Assembly (NCBI RefSeq): GCF_003664645.1
Contig: NZ_RCHC01000021.1
Coordinates: 1 to 54,305, forward strand
Direction: 5' to 3'
Length of the DNA: 54,305 nucleotides
Source of the DNA: Acinetobacter chengduensis
GTDB lineage: Bacteria; Pseudomonadota; Gammaproteobacteria; Pseudomonadales; Moraxellaceae
In this document: one piece after another, positions 25,922 to 34,897 of the stretch
Numbering within the stretch: position 1 is the stretch's first letter
Layout: every line of letters starts with the position of its first letter
The notes under the pieces: model-generated
Databases searched by the model: none
Told to the model about the DNA's origin: nothing
Seen by the model: the letters and a program-made list of their open reading frames with translations, nothing else
Program-made: the position numbers and the translations under genes

Positions 25922-26995
25922 TTATAAATCAATGACAAGATCAGACTGAGCTGAGTTCACACAAATTTTAAGCAAATTGCCAGGTTCAGTGTTTTGTGCA
26001 CCATTCACCATATTTTTGGTTGAACCTTCTGCTTTGTTACATGCACATTTATTACAAATACCCATACGGCAACCATGTTTTGGTTTGATATTTTGTTGCT
26101 CTAAAGCCACCAAAATAGATTCACCTTTTGGAATACTGAGCACTTTATTCGATTGTGTTAGCGTGACATTCACAAAACCAATATCATCATTGGACATTAA
26201 GCTCATGCTAAATGCTTCGCTTTTAAATGACTGAGCATGTGAAAAAAGTTGCTCTGCAATAGACACAAAGCCCGATGGGCCACAGGCATATACCTTGCTC
26301 GTTTCGACCTGTGTCAGTTGCTCTACATGACTGGCATTTAAGCGCGCGTCTGCATCGGCTTCTTGGGTATAAAAAATTTGATAGCTAAATGTAGGATGCT
26401 GTGAAGCCAACTTCTCAAAACGCTCAACAAAAGCAGCGTCACTTTGTTTTTTAACCCAATACATTAAACGAACTGACTGATCTTTGAGCTGGTTATTTTT
26501 AGCCATGTCTTTCAACATACTCAGCATTGGTGTAATACCACTGCCCGCCGCTAGCAATACCAGCGGTTGGTGTAGCGCAGTAATAACCATGTCACCAAAA
26601 GGTGCGCCAAACTCAACTAAATCCCCCGCCTGAGCACGCTCTGCTAACCATGTGCTCACTTTACCGCCTTGCAAGGTTTTTACCGTAAGCAATACATGCT
26701 GTGCATCAAGTTTGGTTAAGCTGTATGTACGCTCATAGCGAATACCATCGACCACAGCAAATACTGGATGATGCTGTCCAGCTTGCCCAAATTGAAAATG
26801 ACGATTCACTTGAATCGTGAGGCTAACCATGCCTTCAGCAGCAGTATCCTTCTGCACAACTTTACCCAAAGCTTTGTTACTCGACCAAAGCGGATTGATC
26901 TTTTGAAGCCAAAAATTAATAGCATCTAGATCTAACACACTGTCTGTAACGAAGCTTAAAGGCGATTTTGCTTTAGCAAGAACATGCATTGTCAT
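25922..26995 (-). CDS. FAD/2Fe-2S oxidoreductase, electron donor to the desaturase (DesC-like)
   Basis: The 357-residue protein has a flavin domain (RYERTYSLT for FAD), an NAD(P)H-binding domain (AAGSGITPMLSMLKD and YACGPSGF) and a C-terminal plant-type 2Fe-2S domain with Cys309-x4-Cys314-x2-Cys317 and Cys345. It passes electrons from NAD(P)H through FAD and the iron-sulfur centre to the desaturase encoded 15 bases downstream. This is the DesC/PA4889 type of partner. It heads the operon, and the divergent TetR gene shares its control region. Confidence 0.92.
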   Translation of the reverse strand: MTMHVLAKAKSPLSFVTDSVLDLDAINFWLQKINPLWSSNKALGKVVQKDTAAEGMVSLTIQVNRHFQFGQAGQHHPVFAVVDGIRYERTYSLTKLDAQHVLLTVKTLQGGKVSTWLAERAQAGDLVEFGAPFGDMVITALHQPLVLLAAGSGITPMLSMLKDMAKNNQLKDQSVRLMYWVKKQSDAAFVERFEKLASQHPTFSYQIFYTQEADADARLNASHVEQLTQVETSKVYACGPSGFVSIAEQLFSHAQSFKSEAFSMSLMSNDDIGFVNVTLTQSNKVLSIPKGESILVALEQQNIKPKHGCRMGICNKCACNKAEGSTKNMVNGAQNTEPGNLLKICVNSAQSDLVIDL

Positions 26996-27020
26996 GTATA
27001 TCTCGTGGGTTTTTTAATTA

Positions 27021-27052
27021 TTATACACATGTATATATATCTGTATATATAT
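27021..27052. promoter_or_regulatory. Candidate operator of the TetR regulator in the divergent promoter
   Basis: TATACACATGTATATA at 27022-27037 is a near palindrome about ACATGT, and TGTATATATAT occurs twice (27030-27040 and 27042-27052). It lies 26 bases before the reductase start and 117 before the regulator start. DesT/FabR-type regulators bind imperfect palindromes with a TACA...TGTA-like core. That match is a suggestion, not a demonstrated site. Confidence 0.5.
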
Positions 27053-27168
27053 TTGTGCATAAATTATTCAGACCCAAAACACTATTAAGCTCAAGTCAAT
27101 CTATGTTAATGTTTCTCATCCTTTGAAAGACATGGCATCTGTCTGCCTTGAATACGAATATAGACACT

Positions 27169-27828
27169 ATGCTCCAAGAACAAACGCAACCTGAAATGAC
27201 TCCTACTATTCGCAATGTCGGACGCAAAGCGACCATTACAAAAGACGAACTCTTTCAAGCCGCACTCAATTTAATTGGGCCTCAAAAAAGTATTGCCTCT
27301 TTAAGTTTGCGTGAAGTGGCACGTGAAGCAGGCATTGCGCCAAATAGTTTTTATCGTCATTTTAAAGATATTGATGAACTAGCTATTGAACTGATTGACC
27401 GTGCAGGTGTTGTACTGCGTCAAATTTTGCATGAAGCACGTCTTAAAGCATCAAAGCAAAGCAGTATTATTCGCAGTTCAGTTGAAGTATTTATTCAACA
27501 ACTGGATGCCGACACAGGCAATTTAAGTTTGCTCCTGCGTGAAGGTTATACAGGTTCAGATTCATATAAAAAAGCAGTTGAACGTCAGCTGAACTTTTTT
27601 CAACAAGAGTTGAGAGAAGATTTAATCGTGTTGGAAAAACTCAACAATAGTAAGCTGTCTCACCCAGATATAGTAGCTAAGGCCATTACACAATTGGTGT
27701 TTAATATGGGCGCCAAAGTGATTGATATGCCTACTATTGAACGAACTGAAGTGGCTGAACAAACCATGATTATGATTCGAATGATCTTGGAAGGTGCTCG
27801 TCAACTTGACGAAGCTAAAATTCGTTAA
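27169..27828 (+). CDS. TetR-family regulator of fatty acid desaturation (DesT/FabR-like)
   Basis: This 219-residue TetR-type protein has an N-terminal helix-turn-helix (SLSLREVAREAGIAPNSFYRHF) with the usual following aromatic residue. The rest is a ligand domain. The FYRHFKDIDELAIELIDRAG block and the GREGYTGS-like segment LLREGYTGSDSY fit the FabR/DesT group. Such proteins sense the ratio of saturated to unsaturated acyl-CoA and repress the desaturase operon. The gene is divergent from the desC-desB operon, as in P. aeruginosa. ATG 27169 is preferred to TTG 27148 because MLQEQTQPEMTPTIRNVGRK is the natural-looking start. Confidence 0.9.
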   Translation: MLQEQTQPEMTPTIRNVGRKATITKDELFQAALNLIGPQKSIASLSLREVAREAGIAPNSFYRHFKDIDELAIELIDRAGVVLRQILHEARLKASKQSSIIRSSVEVFIQQLDADTGNLSLLLREGYTGSDSYKKAVERQLNFFQQELREDLIVLEKLNNSKLSHPDIVAKAITQLVFNMGAKVIDMPTIERTEVAEQTMIMIRMILEGARQLDEAKIR

Positions 27829-28166
27829 ACGATTCTCATGCTTCATTTAAACCAACCTGCTGACTTAAATAAAACGCTGAGCTTGCCGAGTTTAAAGCCA
27901 CCTTCTGCTCAAAACTGATATACACATTTATATGCGGTATAAGCATACCGCCTATACAGGGCTTATTATCTGCAATCAAATTTCAACACCTATAAACTCA
28001 ATATTTCATGAGTTGTATGCACGGTGGCGAATATTCTCTAAACCCTTTCGTATATCTTGAATCATGCTATAGATTCAAACTGGCAATTCATCTTCAGATC
28101 CAAACCTTCCATTTACACATATCAAAATACAAAGTTGAAGCTGTGTTCGCCCTGTTATATTGAGCT
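27829..28166. other. Intergenic gap with a perfect hairpin
   Basis: About 340 bases. GCGGTAT AAGC ATACCGC at 27934-27951 is a perfect 7-bp stem without a T-tract on either side. No coding frame looks real here. It lies downstream of both the TetR gene and the convergent PAAR gene. Confidence 0.5.
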
Positions 28167-28433
28167 TTATTTGGCGGATACAACCAGGGCTTGCTGTGGT
28201 AAAAAACTTGCGCCACAGGTGGTTTTATCCCCAGCAACTACAACTGCACGACCTTTAACTATGGTAGTTTGATCAGATGCTATCGCAGCTACCATCGCTT
28301 TGCACTTAGGGCAAAAATGCTTCATGCCATTTAAGTGCACAGCAATTCCATTGATGATGAAAGAACTTTCAACTTCCGTTACGATGCCACCATGTGAAGT
28401 TTTTGCGCCAAGAGTAATCAGTGCTTTAGACAT
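28167..28433 (-). CDS. PAAR-domain protein
   Basis: This 88-residue protein is a single PAAR domain: several Gly-rich turns (LGAKTSHGGIVTEV), NGIAVHLNG, CPKC and the end DKTTCGASF. PAAR proteins sit on the tip of the VgrG spike of type VI secretion systems and carry effectors. The frame can be extended to 28508, but MSKALITLGAK at 28433 is the natural start. No VgrG, Hcp or T6SS core gene is in the window, so this is an orphan. It is divergent from the large PcfJ-like gene. Confidence 0.85.
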   Translation of the reverse strand: MSKALITLGAKTSHGGIVTEVESSFIINGIAVHLNGMKHFCPKCKAMVAAIASDQTTIVKGRAVVVAGDKTTCGASFLPQQALVVSAK

Positions 28434-28633
28434 TGTTATTATTTTTCGAGTTATTTTAGATGGGCTCATTTTAACGAAACACTGCACAAATCTCCACCGC
28501 TCAATCACGACACTAATCGCTCATCAAAACTCCTAAATTATTTTCATTTTTTATCTTATTTACATCTATAAGCCGTATTTAATTTCTGTGAATCGTTTAC
28601 ATTAAATAGCATATCTAAGAATGTGAGTATTTA

Positions 28634-30166
28634 ATGATGAATGAATGTCATAGACATGAAATACAGCAATTTTTTCAATTATTTCAGCATACTTTAGACC
28701 GCATTCAAATTAATTATAACGAAGCATCCTCAAACCTAAGTGTCAGTCCTATTTTTGCCATACAAACACATCGCAATGAACAGCACACTTGGCAAATTCA
28801 AGCTTTTTATCAATCTATTTCAGCAACCAACCCTATCATTGAAATTGAATATTTCTTAAATCGCCTAGTCTCAAGCCAGCAGATTCGAGAACAAAATATT
28901 CATGACTTATTTTCATTGGTTGCACACTATTGCCAAGCTCAATATACAAATCTGCCCCAACAGAAGCTCTTCGCCCTTTACCGTCATCTGTATACATGTT
29001 TCTTTGCTTCAACTATGCAAATCACCTCAATACAACAGCACGAAATATGCATCGAGCACCAACATATTGAAGCCTGTAAGCAACAGTTAAGGGCCGTGGT
29101 AGCACAATTAAAAAATACGACTTTACATCAACTCTTAGATCCAACGATTACCAATTGGTATTTACGCATTTGGAGCGAGTTTGATCTACACACCTATAGT
29201 CAATTTAGCCTAAAGATTAAGCCACACATTGGCGATTTAAAACGTTGGGAACAAGAAAATCCAAACCGGCTGTTTTGGTTCTTGTTATGGCAAGATTTCA
29301 ACTCTGTTGATGATCCGAGCTATTTTAGTTATATGCATTTAATGCAAATAAACTATTTAGATGTCCCTTTATTTCAGCATAAAGGTCAAATTAAACAGCT
29401 ATTTGCACAAGTACCAGATCAATTTATTGCTTTACTAAAATTGGTTTTTTCAGCATCCACACAAAAAATGTATGCTTCACAGATTATTTTTAACTTAATT
29501 CCACACTTAAGCTGTCAGGAACAACTGCTAAACCTCAGTATGATGATGCCACACGGTCAGTATAGCCTGTACGGCGAATATGTAGCACAATATAGTCACG
29601 CACTGGCTTTAAACTTACATATCATCCAAAACCTCGAACAGTTTAATGACATTGACTTATCACTGAACGATTTCATTTATGGGCAACAAATACATGGTAC
29701 TGAATATACGCAACTGCCCAATATTGCATTGATTCAATCTTCCACAACTGCACAAAGCTTGATTCGCCATAGTGCGATTTGGCACAAAAAAAGCCAACGC
29801 ATACAAATATCAAATTATCCCTTTGATTTTAAAGCCAGTTCATTTCAATTCCATGATTGTACCTTTGAGCTAATTTGCAATACTCAGGAATTATTAACTG
29901 AAGCCCAAGAAATGGAACATTGTATCCTGAGCTTTGCATCGTCTATTCATCATGAACAGTATTATTGCTTTCGGGTGTTTTGGCAGGAATTTCGAGGCAC
30001 TTTAGGTTTGCGCTACAACAAAAACTGTTTTAAATACGAATTTCACCAATTAACGGCACCACGTAATGCACCTGCACCCGAATATGTGATCCGAGTTGCG
30101 AAAACTTTGAGTGAATATCTGACTGTAGAAGATATCTATTTTGACAATCCGTTGATTGCAGCATAA
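28634..30166 (+). CDS. PcfJ-domain-like protein
   Basis: This 510-residue soluble protein has no signal peptide. Its last 100 residues resemble the PcfJ domain (known from Enterococcus plasmid pCF10 and found in phages): TQELLTEAQEMEHCILSF, YYCFRVFWQ, RGTLGLRYNKN and FHQLTAPRNAPAPEYV correspond to the EG..M.HC, fRI, TLEL and Q..g..N..P elements. The first 400 residues are mostly helical and have no recognised domain. Function of the domain is unknown. It is divergent from the PAAR gene and followed by small acidic genes. Two starts, ATG 28634 and ATG 28637, are adjacent. Confidence 0.6.
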   Translation: MMNECHRHEIQQFFQLFQHTLDRIQINYNEASSNLSVSPIFAIQTHRNEQHTWQIQAFYQSISATNPIIEIEYFLNRLVSSQQIREQNIHDLFSLVAHYCQAQYTNLPQQKLFALYRHLYTCFFASTMQITSIQQHEICIEHQHIEACKQQLRAVVAQLKNTTLHQLLDPTITNWYLRIWSEFDLHTYSQFSLKIKPHIGDLKRWEQENPNRLFWFLLWQDFNSVDDPSYFSYMHLMQINYLDVPLFQHKGQIKQLFAQVPDQFIALLKLVFSASTQKMYASQIIFNLIPHLSCQEQLLNLSMMMPHGQYSLYGEYVAQYSHALALNLHIIQNLEQFNDIDLSLNDFIYGQQIHGTEYTQLPNIALIQSSTTAQSLIRHSAIWHKKSQRIQISNYPFDFKASSFQFHDCTFELICNTQELLTEAQEMEHCILSFASSIHHEQYYCFRVFWQEFRGTLGLRYNKNCFKYEFHQLTAPRNAPAPEYVIRVAKTLSEYLTVEDIYFDNPLIAA

Positions 30167-30185
30167 ATTCATTAGGATGTGATTA

Positions 30186-30204
30186 GGCGTCAATATACGA
30201 CGCC
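30186..30204. repeat. GC hairpin downstream of the PcfJ-like gene
   Basis: GGCGTC (30186-30191) and GACGCC (30199-30204) with a 7-base loop. There is no T-tract, so terminator function is doubtful. Confidence 0.45.
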
Positions 30205-30279
30205 AAGAACTCGTTAAATTGCAAATGCACTTTATAATATTGTGATAAATAAAAACATAACACCGCAAGGGAATAAACC

Positions 30280-30567
30280 ATGACACAACCAGATCCAGCA
30301 GAACAATTTATTCTCAATATTCGCCAAACACTCAACCACGACTGGAACCCTATTAGTGTTGGCAATTCACCTGAGTTACAGGATGAATATGATAGCTACA
30401 TCGATGGACTTCTAGATATTTTAGATGATGAAAATGCATCAATTGATGCCTTAAAAGACTATCTATTAATCATAGAAAATGAACAGATGGGATTAGAACC
30501 TGATTCTAATAAAGCCCAAAAAGTAGCTGAAAAACTCTGGCAACATTTTGAACGTTTTATTGCATAA
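30280..30567 (+). CDS. Small acidic protein (95 aa), DUF1871-like
   Basis: The 95-residue product is acidic and helical. The HDWNPISVG and DEYDSYIDGLLDIL segments look like the DUF1871 family (conserved W-(D/N)-P and DEY motifs), a group of unknown function that often appears as small orphan or immunity-like genes. The match is by eye only. It sits after the PcfJ-like gene in the same direction, about 110 bases away. A perfect 10-bp hairpin (30581-30603) follows it. Confidence 0.6.
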   Translation: MTQPDPAEQFILNIRQTLNHDWNPISVGNSPELQDEYDSYIDGLLDILDDENASIDALKDYLLIIENEQMGLEPDSNKAQKVAEKLWQHFERFIA

Positions 30568-30580
30568 CAGGAAAGTCCAC

Positions 30581-30603
30581 GCCTCTTAAACCATTTAAGA
30601 GGC
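30581..30603 (+). terminator. Terminator-like hairpin
   Basis: GCCTCTTAAA, loop CCA, TTTAAGAGGC: a perfect 10-bp stem followed only by ATTTAAT. A weak T-tract makes it a possible rather than certain terminator of the 95-residue gene. Confidence 0.65.
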
Positions 30604-30686
30604 ATTTAATGCAGTGATATATAGCACGCGTAGTGACCAGATTATGCTTCATCTCTCTTTATATTTTTACAATTTGGAGTTTAGTC

Positions 30687-31103
30687 ATGCGCTTTTTAGA
30701 TGATTTTAATACTGAACAATCAGATCGCCAGATTCATTTAGACTTGAGCCAATCAGATGTAGATCTACAAAAGACCCTACTCAATTATTGTATTGAGCAA
30801 CAGCCTGAAGTGCTTGTGGCTGATGGCATAGAAGCCGATCATGTGCTTAATCTTTTACCATCATTAAGCATTCACTGTGGTGCTATTGCACTCCAGCATC
30901 CCAGCTTAAAGCAAGTGAATATAGAGCAACTCAGCTCACAGTATGGCATCATCATTCAACTCGATCCTCAGCATCCACACTATGAAGCCTTAAATCAGTG
31001 CTTTGCAATGATTCCATTAGAAGAAGACTTTGAGCAGGCAGTACAATTTCTTAAAAACACCTACATGCTCTCACCTCTTGATCCTAGCGATTTGATGGAT
31101 TAA
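30687..31103 (+). CDS. Conserved hypothetical protein (138 aa)
   Basis: ATG 30687 follows GGAG at 30676-30679 with good spacing and is chosen over the longer frame from 30633. The 138-residue product is soluble, acidic and helix/strand mixed (MRFLDDFNTEQSDRQIHLD, EQQPEVLVADGIEADHVLNLL). No family is recognised. It ends in a run of Asp (SPLDPSDLMD) just before a bidirectional terminator that it shares with rapA on the other strand. Confidence 0.7.
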   Translation: MRFLDDFNTEQSDRQIHLDLSQSDVDLQKTLLNYCIEQQPEVLVADGIEADHVLNLLPSLSIHCGAIALQHPSLKQVNIEQLSSQYGIIIQLDPQHPHYEALNQCFAMIPLEEDFEQAVQFLKNTYMLSPLDPSDLMD

Positions 31104-31127
31104 AAAAAGCACCCGAAGGTGCTTTTT
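31103..31127. terminator. Bidirectional terminator between convergent genes
   Basis: AGCACC, loop CGAA, GGTGCT with A and T tracts. It serves the 138-residue gene on plus and rapA on minus. Confidence 0.9.
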
Positions 31128-31144
31128 ATGTATCATTTTCAGGA

Positions 31145-33982
31145 TTATGGTTTAACCACAACCATCACCTGAATAGCTTCTGGTGTTACAGATAAACCAT
31201 CCAGTAAAGTTAGACCTTCTTTCTGCAATTTTTGCAAACGTGAAATTTCATCTTCACGGATACTTGGGTTAAATTGCTTTAAGTAAGTCAAACGATCAAT
31301 TTCATACTGCCATTTGTTGCCATACACTTCTTTAGCTTGTTGTTTGAAGTTTGGCAATGCAGCTTTCGCTATATCCAATGCTTGGTTATAACGCGATTCA
31401 ATGACATCACGACGCGCTTTCACCACTTGGCGACAGCTATTGCCATCCAAATGATGTAAATATGGCTTCAAGATTTCAGGTGCAATTTTTTGCGATAAAT
31501 CTTGGCCTTTTTCACTCAGCAGTACACGTACCAATTGTTGAGGCAAACTTGAAGGTAAGTTCAATGCTTTTGGTGCAATCACATCAACCTTAAACCACAC
31601 TTCAATTAATACTGAGCCTTGTGGTAGCGCTGCAGACTTTAATACTGCCACATTGGTACTACCAAAACCTTGGGTATTAATCATTTCCATCACGCTTTCA
31701 GTGAATGGATGCTCCAGTGTTAAATACTGTGCATCTTCACGCAATTGTGCTTGGTCACGATAGAAAGTTGCTGTCATGCCTTCTTCATCTAAGGTCAGAC
31801 CTTGAACCTGCATTTGATCTGTCGGCTTAATAATCACTGTACCATTGCTTTGCTCATCAAAATCAATGTTTGTAGACGCCATAAAGCGCTTCATAAACAT
31901 AGGCAAAGTGGTATTGTCATCATAGTCTTCAAGTGCAGTTACAATTTCTTGTGCCACAATTGGACGGCAAGAGTTGTACTCAAGCAAGCGGTCACGACCA
32001 GCTTGAAGCTCTGCTTCTAAAGCTTCACGTTGTACTGATACTTCTTCAAGTAAATCTTCAAACTGTTGACCTAAATCTGCCAATAGACAGTCTTTAAGTT
32101 GCACGATGAAGTTTTCTTGTAAAGTTTGCGCTGTTGGCGAAATATTGCTGAAAATATTCAAGCCTTCATTGTACCAACGGAACATACGTTCTTGCGCCGT
32201 ACCAACCAAGTATGGCACATGAATTTGAATACGGTTTTCTTGACCAATACGATCCAAACGCCCAATACGCTGTTCTAATACATCTGGGTTAGCTGGTAAA
32301 TCAAATAACACTAAATCAGATGCAAATTGGAAGTTACGCCCTTCTGAACCAATTTCAGAGCACAGTAAAATTTGTGCACCGTATGATTCTTCAGCAAAAT
32401 ATGCAGCCGCTTGGTCACGCTCAAGTAAGCTCATACCTTCATGGAACATCGCTGTACGCACGCCTGCATGTAAGCGAAGTACATTTTCCAAAGCTTCAAC
32501 CACTGGGCCACTACGCGCAATTAATAACACTTTATTGTGTTTTAAATCTGTGCGTAATTTTTCCATCAACCACATCACACGTGGATCATGCTCCATCCAA
32601 GCACCATCAAGCTGTGCTTCTTCAGGCCACATTTGCTCACGTAGCTTACCATCTTTAGACCAGTTTTCTGGTGCTGGTAATGGTGCTGGTTGACAATCAC
32701 GACCTGGGAAACCTTGAATTGCTTCGCGGGTGTTACGGAATAAAATACGACCTGTACCGTGACGATCTAAAATTTCATGAATCGCACGGAAGCGTTGCTC
32801 TGGTGTATCGTCAATACGTTGGCCTAACAGCACTTCAACCGCATCTAAATGTACTGCTTCAAGCGGGAAATCAGACATCAACACTTCTGCAATTTTTGCA
32901 GTTTGTTGATATTGCTCTTCTTCATCTAAGAAACGGTCAAGCGAGTTAAAACGTGATGGGTCAAGCAAACGTAAACGTGCAAAATGGCTTTCTACACCCA
33001 ATTGCTCTGGTGTTGCTGTTAATAGCAACACGCCCGCTGTTTGCTGTGCCAATTCTTCAATTAAGTCGTAGCGGTCGTTACCACCGTCTTCTTCATTCCA
33101 CATCAAATGATGTGCTTCATCGACAACCAACAGATCGAAACCAGCTTCAAGCGCCTGTTCACGTAAATCGTCATGGTCAATCATCAAGTCAACAGAAGCA
33201 ATAATACGTTGCTCTGTTAAGAATGGATTTAAATCTGGATCGTGTTCTTTAATAGACGCGGTACGGGTCAAATCAAATAACGAGAACTCAAGATTGAAAC
33301 GACGACGCATTTCAATCATCCACTGGTACTGGAGTGAATCTGGAACCAATACCAAAATACGTTCAGAACGACCTGTTTTGAGTTGCTGATGAATAATCAG
33401 ACCGGCTTCAATGGTCTTCCCCAAACCTACTTCATCGGCCAAAAGTACACGCGGTGCAAAACGTTTACCAACTTCATGTGCAATATACAGCTGATGCGGA
33501 ATAAGGCCCACACGAGAACCGACCAAACCACGTAATGGGCTGGCTTTCATATTGGCTTGCATAAGTAATGCTTCAATACGTAAGTCATACCATTCTTTAT
33601 AATCGACTTGGCTTGCCAATAAACGATCAAGTGGCTTAGACAACTGAATATTTGCGCCAATACGCGTTTCATTCAGTGCTTTGCGTTCTTCTAAACCATC
33701 TTCAAGCTGGCGAATCACGTTATAACGGAGTACGCCATGACGGTCTTCTACAGATTCGACCTTCCAAGTTGAGCCTTCTTGATCTTGAAGTTCATCGCCT
33801 GCGTTAAAAACAATACGAGATAAAGGCGCATTGTGGCGTGCATAGACTCGAGTCTCGTCGCTTTTTGGGAATAAAATGCTGATAGATCGCTCATCTACAT
33901 CAATGAGAACTCCTAAACCAAGTTCTGTTTCTGTGTCTGATAACCAACGCTGACCAATAGCAAACTGCTGCAATTTTTCCAC
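31145..33982 (-). CDS. rapA: RNA polymerase-associated ATPase RapA
   Basis: This 945-residue Swi2/Snf2-type ATPase binds RNA polymerase and helps recycle it. Motifs: Walker A within DEVGLGKTIEAG (Lys189), DEAH at residues 288-291 (VVDEAHHLMW), LLTATPEQLG (motif III), and helicase C-terminal signatures (LLCSEIGSEGRNFQFA, QRIGRLDRIGQ). The N-terminal part (GQRWLSDTETELGLGVLI) is the Tudor-like domain of RapA/HepA. The length matches the family (about 950-970). The gene is single, with a bidirectional terminator at its end. Confidence 0.97.
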   Translation of the reverse strand: MEKLQQFAIGQRWLSDTETELGLGVLIDVDERSISILFPKSDETRVYARHNAPLSRIVFNAGDELQDQEGSTWKVESVEDRHGVLRYNVIRQLEDGLEERKALNETRIGANIQLSKPLDRLLASQVDYKEWYDLRIEALLMQANMKASPLRGLVGSRVGLIPHQLYIAHEVGKRFAPRVLLADEVGLGKTIEAGLIIHQQLKTGRSERILVLVPDSLQYQWMIEMRRRFNLEFSLFDLTRTASIKEHDPDLNPFLTEQRIIASVDLMIDHDDLREQALEAGFDLLVVDEAHHLMWNEEDGGNDRYDLIEELAQQTAGVLLLTATPEQLGVESHFARLRLLDPSRFNSLDRFLDEEEQYQQTAKIAEVLMSDFPLEAVHLDAVEVLLGQRIDDTPEQRFRAIHEILDRHGTGRILFRNTREAIQGFPGRDCQPAPLPAPENWSKDGKLREQMWPEEAQLDGAWMEHDPRVMWLMEKLRTDLKHNKVLLIARSGPVVEALENVLRLHAGVRTAMFHEGMSLLERDQAAAYFAEESYGAQILLCSEIGSEGRNFQFASDLVLFDLPANPDVLEQRIGRLDRIGQENRIQIHVPYLVGTAQERMFRWYNEGLNIFSNISPTAQTLQENFIVQLKDCLLADLGQQFEDLLEEVSVQREALEAELQAGRDRLLEYNSCRPIVAQEIVTALEDYDDNTTLPMFMKRFMASTNIDFDEQSNGTVIIKPTDQMQVQGLTLDEEGMTATFYRDQAQLREDAQYLTLEHPFTESVMEMINTQGFGSTNVAVLKSAALPQGSVLIEVWFKVDVIAPKALNLPSSLPQQLVRVLLSEKGQDLSQKIAPEILKPYLHHLDGNSCRQVVKARRDVIESRYNQALDIAKAALPNFKQQAKEVYGNKWQYEIDRLTYLKQFNPSIREDEISRLQKLQKEGLTLLDGLSVTPEAIQVMVVVKP

Positions 33983-34078
33983 CTTTATCTTGAATTTAGG
34001 CTATATATTTTAAAACTCAAACACTGTTTGATATTTGAGCAAAAAATAGTACCTCTTAGCAATATATTTTGACATAAA

Positions 34079-34096
34079 GCTCACCAAAATGTGAGC
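34079..34096 (-). terminator. Probable terminator of the pseudouridine synthase gene
   Basis: GCTCAC, loop CAAAAT, GTGAGC. Read on minus it is followed by TTTATGTC, a modest T-tract. It lies 25 bases beyond the gene's stop. Confidence 0.65.
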
Positions 34097-34120
34097 CCAA
34101 TAACCGATGTTATTTAGACC

Positions 34121-34765
34121 TTAAAACGGCACAGGACAATTAAATTCTACGCCTTGCTCAGTTTTGGGATGCTTAAAGCTTAATTGCGCCGCATGCAAAC
34201 ATAAACGTGATGACAGCGCCTGTTGTTCTGGACTTGCATATAAGGTATCTCCAATGATTGGATGCCCCAAATACTGCATGTGTACACGTAATTGATGCGA
34301 ACGCCCTGTAATTGGCGTCAAAATGACCCGCGTCACAGGAGAGCCGTTAATTTCAAATTGTTCAGCAACCTTCCAATACGTTAAAGCAGGTTTATTGTGT
34401 TCAGGTGCCGCAATATGCAAAGGCGGATGTTCTGGATCATAAATCACAGGGACATCGACAGTGCCTTCACCATGCAAATGGCCTGCCACAATAGCTTGAT
34501 AGGTTTTGGAGGTTTGACGTTCTTGAAACTGACGGGAGATGCGGTTTTGACCCAACTTAGAGAGCGCAAAAACCAAAATACCTGAGGTATCGCGGTCTAA
34601 GCGATGAATCAGTAGCGTTTTGGGTTCTGCTTGAATTAAGCGATTGATTAAGCAGTCCTGTAGATCTGCGGTTTTTCCTGGTACGGTGAGTAAGCCTGCT
34701 GGCTTGTGAATCACCATAAAATCTTCATCACGATGAATTAAATGTTCTGTTAGAAAATTATTCAA
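34121..34765 (-). CDS. RluA-family pseudouridine synthase
   Basis: The 214-residue protein has the catalytic motif HRLDRDTSG with Asp57, as in RluA-type enzymes that make pseudouridine in rRNA and tRNA. Further family features: IHKPAGLLTVPG near the start, SKTYQAIVAGHL, and the C-terminal GRSHQLRVHMQYLGHPIIGDTLY. The length matches RluA (about 219 residues), and no S4 domain is present. It therefore likely modifies 23S rRNA (and possibly tRNA), but the exact target cannot be told. It lies just upstream of the rapA start on the same strand. Confidence 0.9.
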   Translation of the reverse strand: MNNFLTEHLIHRDEDFMVIHKPAGLLTVPGKTADLQDCLINRLIQAEPKTLLIHRLDRDTSGILVFALSKLGQNRISRQFQERQTSKTYQAIVAGHLHGEGTVDVPVIYDPEHPPLHIAAPEHNKPALTYWKVAEQFEINGSPVTRVILTPITGRSHQLRVHMQYLGHPIIGDTLYASPEQQALSSRLCLHAAQLSFKHPKTEQGVEFNCPVPF

Positions 34766-34806
34766 TGTTCAATCCAGGCCAATCGTGAAAACAAGGGCGC
34801 AATGAT

Positions 34807-34846
34807 AAAAAGCTTAGCAAAGAAATACAATGCGAAAAGCTTTATT
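34807..34846 (-). terminator. Possible terminator with a long loop
   Basis: AAAGCTT (34809-34815) pairs with AAGCTTT (34837-34843) across a 21-base loop, and TTATC follows on the minus strand. It lies downstream of the isochorismatase-carrier gene and shares a 19-base segment with the terminator at 5257-5295. Confidence 0.45.
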
Positions 34847-34897
34847 TCCTGATGATTTTTCCGATTTTATAAAAAATAAATTTCAATTCTTCAAAAA

